A stretch of DNA of 64,000 nucleotides. Source: CAYLHS01 sp964496205. Its GTDB lineage: Bacteria; Actinomycetota; Acidimicrobiia; Spongiisociales; UBA4744. The DNA lies in assembly GCA_964496205.1 (NCBI GenBank), contig CAZBXV010000001.1, positions 31,830-95,829 on the forward strand, read 5' to 3'. Below, piece by piece: positions 52,525-60,021 of this stretch. Numbering within the stretch: the first letter of the stretch is position 1; the number at the start of each line of letters is the position of its first letter. Made by a program: the position numbers and the translations under genes. The notes under the pieces are model-generated. The model worked only from the letters and a program-made list of their open reading frames with translations, ran no database searches and was not told the origin of the DNA.

Positions 52525-53328
52525 ATGCCAAGAGACTTGCACCGTGAGATGAAACCGATTCGCGACCTTCGCTCCTACGGAGACTTCCTCGTAGGCCGAG
52601 CCGACCCTACCGAGGGTGGGCGGATCGCTCGTCGCGCCATGGCCGAACCGCTGAGACGAACCCACTGGTTGAGGCGGGTGATCGTCGTCATGGGATCGGT
52701 CGTCACATTGGTGGGGGCAAACGTAGGAATGGCGTTCGCGGCGAACGGGTCGATTCCAGGCGACCCCCTCTACGGACTCGACAGAGCGTACGAACGTGTC
52801 GAGATCGCCATTGGCCTGCATCCGAATCTCGCCGCCGAGCGGTTCGATGAAGCGTCCAAGCTCGTGGATCGCGGTGACATTGCGGCGGCGTTCGAAACGG
52901 CGTCGGAGGGTGCCGCCGACCTCGATGGGTCAAGCGGGATCGGAGCGACGCTTTCTCAGCTCGCCAGAGACCTGGGAGAGGCCAATATGGCAGCGCTCCC
53001 GACCGACGTTCGGCAAGCCTTGACCCAGCAGGCCCAAGAGCTCTTCGGCATTGGGAAGGCCGTGTCGACAGCTGCGACGACACACCTGAGCGAGGCCATG
53101 TCGAGTCGAGCGGAGCAGGTGTTGACGACGGTCAGGCTAGCCCAGGAAGAGATGCGCCAAGCTCGAGAAGACTTCGTTCCTCCGGGTCAGACCGACAATC
53201 CGGGACTGGGTGGGGAGACGCCGCCCGGCCAGGACGGAACACCCGGCAAGTCCGATGAGGCACCCGGCCAGGACGGAACACCCGGCAAGTCTGGCGACGC
53301 GCCAGGACAGGACGCATCGTCCAAATAG
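52525..53328 (+). CDS. Membrane-anchored DUF5667-type protein with Gly/Pro repeats
   Basis: 267-residue protein. A basic cytoplasmic N-terminus of about 50 residues (IRDLRSYGDFLVGRADP) leads to one membrane segment (about 52-73) and an outside part with SIPGDPLYGLDRAYERVEIA, the hallmark of DUF5667-like proteins, then helices. The end is a low-complexity tail with 13-residue repeats PGQDGTPGKSDEA. It lies 34 bases before a sigma-factor gene; the layout suggests a membrane partner or regulator of that sigma, which is inference. The start is uncertain; an ATG 8 codons later is possible. Confidence 0.7.
   Translation: MPRDLHREMKPIRDLRSYGDFLVGRADPTEGGRIARRAMAEPLRRTHWLRRVIVVMGSVVTLVGANVGMAFAANGSIPGDPLYGLDRAYERVEIAIGLHPNLAAERFDEASKLVDRGDIAAAFETASEGAADLDGSSGIGATLSQLARDLGEANMAALPTDVRQALTQQAQELFGIGKAVSTAATTHLSEAMSSRAEQVLTTVRLAQEEMRQAREDFVPPGQTDNPGLGGETPPGQDGTPGKSDEAPGQDGTPGKSGDAPGQDASSK
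53224..53316. repeat. 39-base tandem repeat in the DUF5667-type gene
   Basis: A 29-base stretch beginning CCCGGCCAGGACGGAACACC at 53224 recurs exactly at 53263, a 39-base period equal to 13 codons, and a shortened, diverged third copy follows. It encodes the Gly/Pro/Asp-rich C-terminal tail and may vary in copy number between strains. Confidence 0.7.
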
Positions 53329-53362
53329 CAGGTATTTCCCAATCCTCTGGTAACAAGAGGGC

Positions 53363-53932
53363 GTGAATCAGCTCCGGCAGTGGCCACCACAGATCGACGT
53401 CGTCGAACGTGCGCGAGACGGCGACCGAGACTCGATTGCCGCACTCTTCTCTGCCGGGTACCCACGTCTCATCGGATTCTTCAGGGTGGCAGGAGCTCCG
53501 CCACCCGACGCCGAGGACTTGGCGACCGCGACGATCGAAGCGATGGTCAAGAACCTCCCAAGGCTCCGTGCACCGGTGGCGTTCGAAGCGTGGTTCTGGT
53601 CGATTGCTCGAGCCCAACTGCGAACCTGGATCAGAAAGCGCCGCCGCCCGCGTGCCGAACCCCCTATCTCCCCCGAGCCGAGCCACCCCGACGAGAGGGC
53701 GGAGGAAAGCGAGGAGCACTCGCTTGTCGTCAAAGCTCTTGGCGCGCTCTCACCACGTGACCGAGAACTCCTGTGGTTGAGAGAAGTCGAGGAACTCAGC
53801 TACGAGGAGATTGGGGGACGGCTTCGTTCGAGCGTGGGTACGGTGCGAGTCGCGTGCCACAGGGCACGCAAACGCCTGGAGGAGGCGTATCAACGATTGG
53901 AGACCGGTGGAGACCATCACCTCGACCAGTAA
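53363..53932 (+). CDS. ECF-like RNA polymerase sigma factor
   Basis: 189-residue sigma-70 family protein without region 1 or 3. Region 2 spans about 20-85 (DSIAALFSAGYPRLIGFFR, FEAWFWSIARAQL), a charged Pro/Arg linker follows, and region 4 spans about 120-175 (ALSPRDRELLWLREVEELSYEEIGGRL in separate helices, then VGTVRVACHRARKRL). GTG start with GAGG close upstream. The upstream membrane protein is a candidate partner. The end overlaps the methyltransferase gene by 26 bases. Confidence 0.87.
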   Translation: MNQLRQWPPQIDVVERARDGDRDSIAALFSAGYPRLIGFFRVAGAPPPDAEDLATATIEAMVKNLPRLRAPVAFEAWFWSIARAQLRTWIRKRRRPRAEPPISPEPSHPDERAEESEEHSLVVKALGALSPRDRELLWLREVEELSYEEIGGRLRSSVGTVRVACHRARKRLEEAYQRLETGGDHHLDQ

Positions 53933-54701
53933 TCAGCGGGTGAAACACCTGGTCAGGCTTCGAAGCAGAAGGCACAGGGACGCCGAGGGTCGTTTCCTCA
54001 TCGAGGGGTACCGAGAGCTGACCCGCGCCGTCGATGCCGGAATCGACATCGAAGAGGTCGGGTTCTGTCCGAGTCTGTTTCTCGGTTCGAACGAGCCCGC
54101 ACTGCTGTCTGCAGCGGAGGCGGCGGGTGCCAATCTCGTCGAGTTCTCGGATGAACCATTCCGGAAGGTCAGCTACCGGGACCGCCCCGAGGGCCTGGTT
54201 GCCGTGGCCCGCCAGTTCGCTACCGGACTCGACAGGCTAAGGGTCGATGGCGAACCCCTCCTGCTCGTCGTCGAGTCGATCGAGAAGCCGGGAAACCTGG
54301 GAACGATGCTGCGCACCGCCGACGCCACAGGGGTAGACGCCGTCATCGTTGCCGATCCGACCACCGACCCATTCAACCCCAACGTCGTGCGGGCCTCCAT
54401 AGGTTGCTTGTTCTCCGTGCCCCTGGGAGTTGCGTCGACGGATGAAACGATCCGATGGCTCGACGCTCGTGGCATCCCGCTGGTCGCTACCACTCCGTTT
54501 GCCGATCGTCTCCACTGGAGAGCGGACTATTCGGGTTCGTGTGCGATTGCGGTGGGCTCCGAGCAATACGGGCTCTCAGACGACATGCTCGATGCGAGTG
54601 CCGAGCGCGTTCGCATCCCCATGCACGGATCCGCCGACAGCCTCAACGCCGCCATGGCCGCAGGAGTTGTCCTCTACGAAGCGGTGCGCCAGCGGCAGTG
54701 A
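53907..54701 (+). CDS. TrmH/SpoU-family RNA 2'-O-methyltransferase
   Basis: 264-residue SPOUT methyltransferase that probably methylates a ribose in rRNA or tRNA. An N-terminal substrate-binding domain (STSNQRVKHLVRLRSRRHRD, then EGRFLIEG) precedes the knotted SAM domain, with motif 1 in EKPGNLGTMLRTADATG, motif 2 in AVGSEQYGLSD and motif 3 in IPMHGSADSLNAAMAAGVV. All three are intact. GTG start with GGAG 5 bases upstream, inside the sigma-factor end. Target position cannot be told. Confidence 0.9.
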   Translation: METITSTSNQRVKHLVRLRSRRHRDAEGRFLIEGYRELTRAVDAGIDIEEVGFCPSLFLGSNEPALLSAAEAAGANLVEFSDEPFRKVSYRDRPEGLVAVARQFATGLDRLRVDGEPLLLVVESIEKPGNLGTMLRTADATGVDAVIVADPTTDPFNPNVVRASIGCLFSVPLGVASTDETIRWLDARGIPLVATTPFADRLHWRADYSGSCAIAVGSEQYGLSDDMLDASAERVRIPMHGSADSLNAAMAAGVVLYEAVRQRQ

Positions 54702-54719
54702 CGGCCCCTCGGGTCGTCA

Positions 54720-54818
54720 CGTATCTCGTATCTCGTATCTCGCACCGTGTGCAGCCACCTGGATGCTGCGTTCGCATGCGAAGTACGAAGTACGGAATAC
54801 GGGGCCGAAGGCCCGCTT
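54720..54818. repeat. Inverted heptamer-repeat element with nested hairpins
   Basis: Left arm: GTATCTC three times (54721-54741), flanked by C and G. Right arm: CGAAGTA repeats ending in GGAATACG (54779-54801). Both arms are 23 bases and, read on opposite strands, both are runs of TACGNNN heptamers, pairing at about 17 of 23 positions. Between them GCAGC and GCTGC form an inner hairpin. Next to the right arm GGGCC-GAA-GGCCC adds a third hairpin. The element fills most of the gap between the methyltransferase and exonuclease genes. Confidence 0.75.
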
Positions 54819-54835
54819 CTGTCCCACCTCCCGTC

Positions 54836-54841
54836 TATCAT
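54836..54841 (+). promoter_or_regulatory. -10 box before the exonuclease gene leader
   Basis: TATCAT at 54836-54841 lies 7 bases before an ATG at 54849. No -35 box is clear. The distance fits a leaderless transcript starting at that ATG. Confidence 0.4.
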
Positions 54842-54848
54842 CGAACAC

Positions 54849-54872
54849 ATGTTCGTTGGGTGGCCGACGTGA
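54849..54872 (+). CDS. Possible 7-codon leader ORF (MFVGWPT)
   Basis: ATG TTC GTT GGG TGG CCG ACG TGA. The TGA overlaps the GTG start of the exonuclease gene as GTGA, the coupling pattern used throughout this window. With a -10 box 7 bases upstream it could be a leaderless leader peptide that delivers ribosomes to the exonuclease start, which has no ribosome-binding site of its own. It may be chance. Confidence 0.3.
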   Translation: MFVGWPT

Positions 54873-56506
54873 CCTTTGCGATGCAGCGCAGTTTCGAAGA
54901 GCTGGGTGCACCGCTGTTCGACGTCCCGTTCTGCATCCTCGATCTCGAAACCACTGGAACGGCACCCTCCGCCGACGGCATCACCGAGATCGGAGCGGTG
55001 CTGTACCGCGGCGGAGAGGAACGCGGGTCCTTCCAGACACTTGTGAATCCGGGACGGGAGATCCCCCCTTTCATCACGGTCCTCACCGGCATCACACATT
55101 CGATGGTGATCGGCGCTCCGAGGATCGAAGAAGCCTTCCCCACGTTCCTCGAGTTCCTCGGCGACGCCGTCATCGTCGGTCACAACGTCCGGTTCGATCT
55201 TTCGTTTCTCAACGCAGCTGCCGTGGAACTCGGATACGGGAAGCTGCCCAATCGATCCGTCGACACACTGGGACTTGCCCGACGCCTCCTTGGACGCGAG
55301 GTACGAAACTTCAAACTCGACACGCTGGCCGCCCACTTGCGTTCCCCCCACACGCCGACCCACCGCGCACTCGCCGACTCCCAGGCGACAGCGTGGGTCT
55401 TTCATCGACTCCTCGAACGAGCCGGTACGATTGGAGTCACCGCGCTCGAGGACCTGCTCCAGCTTCCAACGGCACGCGGATCCCAGCACTACGAGAAGAT
55501 CCGTCTCACCGACCGCCTTCCCCGACGGCCCGGCGTCTATCTCTTCCAGGATCGCAACGGCACCGTTTTCTATATAGGCAAGGCCAAGAACCTGAGAACA
55601 CGGGTTCGCAGCTACTTCTACGGGGACAATCGCCGCAGTGTCGCAACCATGCTCCGAGAACTCGATCAGGTCGACTACCGCGAGTGTTCAACGGAACTCG
55701 AAGCCGAAGTCACAGAGCTGAGGCTCATCCACTCACATCGCCCGCGACACAACCGGAGATCGAAGCCGCCGAAATCGTCGCATTGGGTGAAGCTGACCAG
55801 TGAGGCGTTCCCGCGTCTGTCGCTGGTCCGAACCCAGCGCGGCGACGCCGCCACATACCTTGGCCCGTTTCGAAGCAGAAGAAGCGCCGAGGTGGTGATG
55901 ACGGCTCTTTGGGATGCTGTTCCGATCCGACGCTGCTCGAATCGACCAGGGACGCGTGACGCGCCATGCGCTCCCGCCCAACTCGGAGTCGCGATGTGTC
56001 CATGCGACGGCACGCTCGACGAGGACACCTACGCACCCGTCGTCGACACGATCAGACGAGGTATCACTACCGACCCGGCGCTTCTCCTCGATCCGCTCGC
56101 AGACAAGATGACCGAACTCGCGGCACTCGAACGCTATGAGGAAGCCGCGTGGGTACGGGACCGCTACAAGGCGCTCGCCAGGGCTCTTGCCCAACGCCGG
56201 CAGTGGCAGGCGATGAACAGCGCCGGTGTGATATGGGCCGAGGCCTGTGACGGCGGCGCCATCATCGACCACGGCCGGCTCTCCTTCGCCTGGAACGGAC
56301 ATCACGGACCCATGCTCGCCCCGGCAGGTGACACCCACGGGGCCGACTGGCCGCAAACCCCACCATCTGTCGGAACCGCCGAGGAGGTCCATCTGGTGTG
56401 GCAGTGGCTGACAAGACAGCCTGTGCGGCTCCTCGAGACGACCGGCAGGTTCGCACTACCCAGATCGCCGGTTCCTCAGCCTGCCCTTTCAGAAAGGGCC
56501 CTCTGA
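54869..56506 (+). CDS. DEDD exonuclease fused to a GIY-YIG (UvrC-like) nuclease domain
   Basis: 545-residue protein. Residues about 18-180 form a DnaQ-type 3'-5' exonuclease: FCILDLETTGTAP (ExoI), GHNVRFDLSFLN (ExoII) and THRALADSQATAWV (ExoIII), with the DEDDh residues visible. Residues about 215-300 hold a GIY-YIG domain: RPGVYLFQDRNGTVFYIGKAKNLRTRVRSYF in two parts. The rest resembles the UvrC middle region but lacks its C-terminal endonuclease and HhH part. Such fusions are known in actinobacteria and are thought to act in DNA repair. GTG at 54869 is used because of the GTGA overlap; ATG at 54881 is an alternative. Confidence 0.88.
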   Translation: MTFAMQRSFEELGAPLFDVPFCILDLETTGTAPSADGITEIGAVLYRGGEERGSFQTLVNPGREIPPFITVLTGITHSMVIGAPRIEEAFPTFLEFLGDAVIVGHNVRFDLSFLNAAAVELGYGKLPNRSVDTLGLARRLLGREVRNFKLDTLAAHLRSPHTPTHRALADSQATAWVFHRLLERAGTIGVTALEDLLQLPTARGSQHYEKIRLTDRLPRRPGVYLFQDRNGTVFYIGKAKNLRTRVRSYFYGDNRRSVATMLRELDQVDYRECSTELEAEVTELRLIHSHRPRHNRRSKPPKSSHWVKLTSEAFPRLSLVRTQRGDAATYLGPFRSRRSAEVVMTALWDAVPIRRCSNRPGTRDAPCAPAQLGVAMCPCDGTLDEDTYAPVVDTIRRGITTDPALLLDPLADKMTELAALERYEEAAWVRDRYKALARALAQRRQWQAMNSAGVIWAEACDGGAIIDHGRLSFAWNGHHGPMLAPAGDTHGADWPQTPPSVGTAEEVHLVWQWLTRQPVRLLETTGRFALPRSPVPQPALSERAL

Positions 56507-56608
56507 CCTATTCCGTTGGTGGGCTACGCGACGGTAGGGTGAGCAGCGGTCCCGCCGATGTCGTGCCGGGCCAAATGGGCTGGAATTCCTGTCTCTAAGG
56601 ACCGACCT

Positions 56609-56637
56609 TTCCAACGGCATCGGCCGGGACCTACGAT
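56609..56637 (+). promoter_or_regulatory. Promoter of the CDC48-like gene, probably leaderless
   Basis: TACGAT (56632-56637) lies 7 bases before the ATG at 56645, with TTTCCA or TTCCAA about 17-18 bases upstream as a weak -35 box. There is no ribosome-binding site, so the mRNA likely starts at the ATG. Confidence 0.45.
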
Positions 56638-56644
56638 TGCCTCC

Positions 56645-58615
56645 ATGCGTTTCACGATTCGTGCCGGTACCGATCCGTTCATTGCGGCGGATGCGACCCT
56701 CCTCGCCGCCATGGGGCTCCCCGGCGGCGGCATCGTCAGCCTCGGACACACGCACGCCATGGCTCGACCGTCCGACGTGCGTGAGGCAACGGCGCTTCTC
56801 GTCGGCCCGGAGACGATGGCAAATGCCGGCCTCCACCCTGGTCAGGCCGCCGACGTCACCCGGGCGCTGCTCCCGTCGGCCGAGATGGTCACCATCTCCG
56901 GGGATGCTCTCGACCTCGACTCGAGGTCGCTGGTTCATGCGCTGCAGGGCCGTCCGGTCAGCGTCGGCGACACGGTCACGATCGATCCCTCCTACGGGGA
57001 CGCCGGACCGGAGCCGGTTCAACTCATGGTCCATTCGGTCTCACCGGCGTCCTCCGGCGTTGTCACCGCCGCCACACGTTTCGTGGGTGAAGGCAAGGCT
57101 TCCTCGACCGAGCCCGCATTGGAAACGGTTCACCTGTCCACTACCCCGCCCCCTGTGCTCACCGGGCTCGAACAGGAACTGGAGACGCTGACGAGCTGGT
57201 TGAAGCTCCTCACATCTCCTCAGGACCTGCCGTCGGCGTGGGGACTGCCAAAGGTCGCAGGAGTGCTGCTGGAGGGGCCGACCGGGTGCGGCAAGTCCGA
57301 GCTGGTCGACGCTGCGGCGCACGCTGCCGGAGCGAAGGTGGCTGCTGTCGACCTCAACCTCGTCTTCAAGCCCGAAGGCCTCCTCAACGCGCTCGAGAAG
57401 GCTGTGAAGGGCACGTCTGGACCGACGGTGATCTACGTGGATCGCGTCGAGGCGGTTGCCGGAGATCAGGGATTGGCACCGTATCGAACACAAGTGGCGG
57501 CGATTCTCCGATGGTTTCTCGACGCAGTCTCGGAGAGGGCGACCGTCGCATGCACGCTCGGTGTTGCCTCGGCAGCGAGCCTCGACTCGGCCGTCACCGC
57601 ATCCGGCCTCCTCCCCCGGACTCTCTCGATCCCCCCGCCCGATCTGCAGCGCCGCCGACTGCTGTTCGAGGCGGCGACGGCCAGGGTGCCTGCCGAGCCG
57701 TTGGACTTCGACATGCTCGCGGCCCGCACAGCCGGATTCTCGGGGGCCGACATCACGGCTGCCGTCGTCCATGCATCGGCGCTCACCGTCGGGCGCGGCG
57801 GGAAGCTCACAAACGATCTGCTGCTCGAAGCGATCGAATCGACCGTTCCGTCTCTTGGCTCAGTCCCGCTGGGCGAGGTGCCCTCGTACGGATTCGAGAA
57901 GGTTGCCGATCTGAAGGAGGTCAAACAGCGTCTCACCGAGGCGGTGATCTGGCCGATGACCCAGCCCGAGCGTTTCACGTCTATGGGGATCGACCCACCC
58001 CGTGGCATCTTGCTCTATGGGCCCCCGGGTACCGGCAAGACGTTCGTGATCCGAGCACTCGCCCACGAATCGGGAGCGGCTTTTTTCCCCGTGAAAGGCG
58101 CCGAGCTTCTCGACAAGTTCGTCGGTGAGTCGGAGCGCGGGGTGCGCGAGGTGTTCGCCAGGGCACGAGCAGCGGCTCCGTCGATCCTTTTCTTCGATGA
58201 GTTGGACGCGCTCGCCCCGGTACGCGGCAAGTCGACGACCTCGGTGACCGATTCAGTCGTTGCCGCGCTGCTCACCGAGATGGACGGTGTGACGGCGCGA
58301 GGCGACGTGTCAGTGATCGGAGCGACCAATCGGATCGATCTGATCGATCCTGCACTCCTGCGTTCAGGGAGGTTCGAGGTCCACATCGAGCTGGGCTTGC
58401 CGAGGGAGGAAGCCCGCCGTGCCCTCCTGGGCCTCTCCGACGTCCCCTTCGCCGACGAGGTGGATCTCGATGAGCTTGCCCGCCGTACCGAAGGCCTGTC
58501 GTTTGCTGATCTGTCGGGCATGCTGCGGGAGGCTGCCCTCACCGTGCTGCGGGAGGGCAAGTCTGAGCTGACGGTCGGCTGGCCGGAATTCGAACAGGCA
58601 CTGGGCCGGTTCTGA
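56645..58615 (+). CDS. CDC48/VAT-like double AAA+ ATPase with degenerate first ATPase domain
   Basis: 656-residue protein. Residues 1-160 look like the CDC48 N-domain. D1 (about 175-400) keeps Walker A GPTGCGKS, but its Walker B reads VIYVDRVEAV, with Arg where the catalytic Glu should be, and no sensor Asn is clear. D2 (about 415-650) is complete: GPPGTGKT, ILFFDELDALAP, ATNRIDLIDPALLRSGRF with Asn sensor and Arg finger. It should be a hexameric unfoldase driven mainly by D2. Homologues occur in many actinobacteria; substrates are unknown. No protease gene is adjacent. Confidence 0.87.
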   Translation: MRFTIRAGTDPFIAADATLLAAMGLPGGGIVSLGHTHAMARPSDVREATALLVGPETMANAGLHPGQAADVTRALLPSAEMVTISGDALDLDSRSLVHALQGRPVSVGDTVTIDPSYGDAGPEPVQLMVHSVSPASSGVVTAATRFVGEGKASSTEPALETVHLSTTPPPVLTGLEQELETLTSWLKLLTSPQDLPSAWGLPKVAGVLLEGPTGCGKSELVDAAAHAAGAKVAAVDLNLVFKPEGLLNALEKAVKGTSGPTVIYVDRVEAVAGDQGLAPYRTQVAAILRWFLDAVSERATVACTLGVASAASLDSAVTASGLLPRTLSIPPPDLQRRRLLFEAATARVPAEPLDFDMLAARTAGFSGADITAAVVHASALTVGRGGKLTNDLLLEAIESTVPSLGSVPLGEVPSYGFEKVADLKEVKQRLTEAVIWPMTQPERFTSMGIDPPRGILLYGPPGTGKTFVIRALAHESGAAFFPVKGAELLDKFVGESERGVREVFARARAAAPSILFFDELDALAPVRGKSTTSVTDSVVAALLTEMDGVTARGDVSVIGATNRIDLIDPALLRSGRFEVHIELGLPREEARRALLGLSDVPFADEVDLDELARRTEGLSFADLSGMLREAALTVLREGKSELTVGWPEFEQALGRF

Positions 58616-58620
58616 CGCGA

Positions 58621-58644
58621 GGAGCGGGCCCGAAGGCCCGCTCC
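58621..58644. terminator. Hairpin between the CDC48-like gene and the truncated surface gene
   Basis: GGAGCGGGCC, loop CGAA, GGCCCGCTCC: a perfect 10-base stem with a stable tetraloop, followed on the plus strand by TTCATCAT. It lies between convergent genes and can serve both. Confidence 0.65.
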
Positions 58645-58667
58645 TTCATCATGCTGCGAGTGCAGCG

Positions 58668-59582
58668 CTAGTCGATCGTTCCTCCCAACTGGTTGTAGGC
58701 GGCGTACGTCGTGTGGAACGCCTGCAGACCGGAGGTGTCCCCACTTGTGATGTACAAGTGCAGGGCGTCGTACCAGTCGCTCTGGATCGTCGCCACAGAG
58801 GCCGGGTAGTTCACGCCTGCGTGTGCCGAGTTCAGCACCGCGGCGATCGCATCCCTGGCCGCTTTCAGCACCCAGTCATCCGTGCCGCCACTTCCGACGA
58901 TGTCGAGCATCGGCAGGTTACAGATCGAGTGGAAGTCCGGATTGCAGTTGCCGTCCGAGATGTATCCGTACAAGACCGTCTGGTCCTCCCAGAGTTGGTA
59001 GGCCCAGAACGGATTCCCGCCGACTGGATCGAAGTCCGGATCACTCGGCTCGTCCCAGCGGAAGAGGCCATTGCCACCCTGCCAGAAGCCTGGCGTCAAG
59101 CCCTCATCGCACGGGATGTGGAACAAGATCGTCCAGCTGTCCGTGCCGCTCGTGAACGTGTCGTTCGTGACGAATTCCGCTGTGTTGATCACGTAGTGAT
59201 CAACACAGGCCGGGAAGTCGTCGATCGTGAACGTACGGTCGTAGCAAAGCGTCTTCGGCAGCGTGTCCGTCAACGCATTCACCGTACCGAGATCGACGTC
59301 GTCAGACGTGTCTCCCGGTGTGCCGTGGTCGTCCGTGACCGTGATCTCCTCGTCCACGTTTGTGACGGTTGTTGACGAGTCGAAGACCACATTGGCATTG
59401 CCGCTGTAGCCCATCGTCCCATCATCCGTCGCAACCTTCGCCGAATCAAAGTCATACAACTGCTGAGTCGCAGTCGCCGTATTCGTCCGACTCGACGCAT
59501 CCGGCAACGACGCACTGTACGTGCATCCCAGTGTGCCGCCATTCGCCGCAATGCTGTACGGGAACGTCACACCACAATCCAC
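58668..59582 (-). pseudogene. 5'-truncated secreted surface-protein gene
   Basis: About 304 residues of a Thr/Asp/Gly/Asn-rich protein typical of large bacterial surface proteins with DUF11-like repeats: GGTLGCTYSASLPDASSRTN, EITVTDDHGTPGDTSDDVDLG in parts, and the C-terminal GLTPGFWQGGNGLFRWDE region. Surface-like composition stops sharply near 59590; upstream the open frame becomes basic, low-quality sequence antiphase to the lipoprotein gene. No start with a ribosome-binding site and no signal peptide are present, though the protein type demands export. I read it as the 3' remnant of a longer gene. A small intact protein starting with GTG at 59582 is the alternative. Confidence 0.55.
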
Positions 59583-59702
59583 CTGGCGGTCGTGGCAGAA
59601 AAATCTCGGCCCTCTCCGAGAGCTTCGACCTTCTCGAACCCACCTGCCCGCAATGCTCCGAGAAGACCTCAAACCCAATCGGACGGCGCCGATACCGTGA
59701 GT

Positions 59703-59984
59703 ATGAAGAGGCTTGCCGCTCTCGCGGTCGTGGCCGTGCTCGCATCCGGGTGCGCGCCCCGCTACGACACCGCGCTTCTCACGTCGATCGAGGGCCGTTG
59801 GATGTGCGACGTCCAGCGATACACGTTTCAGCACCAGGAAGACATCCAAGCCGAACTGGACATTCGCCTTGAAGGCAACGGAGTGAGTCCGGAGCAGTAC
59901 CACGCGTTCAAAGACGACCTGACCAAGAGTGAAGACCTCAGACAGCAGGTTCAAGCCGTGTACGACGAGGCGTGCGGGACCTGA
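59703..59984 (+). CDS. Small lipoprotein of unknown function
   Basis: 93-residue protein with a lipoprotein signal peptide ending in LASGC, Cys at about residue 18, then a mature part with RWMCDVQRYTFQHQEDIQ and acidic helices ending in EACGT. Two further Cys may pair. No family is recognised. The ATG has no strong ribosome-binding site; a GTG two codons earlier is possible. A secreted protein gene follows after 37 bases, so both products are probably exported. Confidence 0.7.
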   Translation: MKRLAALAVVAVLASGCAPRYDTALLTSIEGRWMCDVQRYTFQHQEDIQAELDIRLEGNGVSPEQYHAFKDDLTKSEDLRQQVQAVYDEACGT

Positions 59985-60021
59985 ACTCAACCGAAAGTCC
60001 GATCTTGCCGATAGCCACCAC

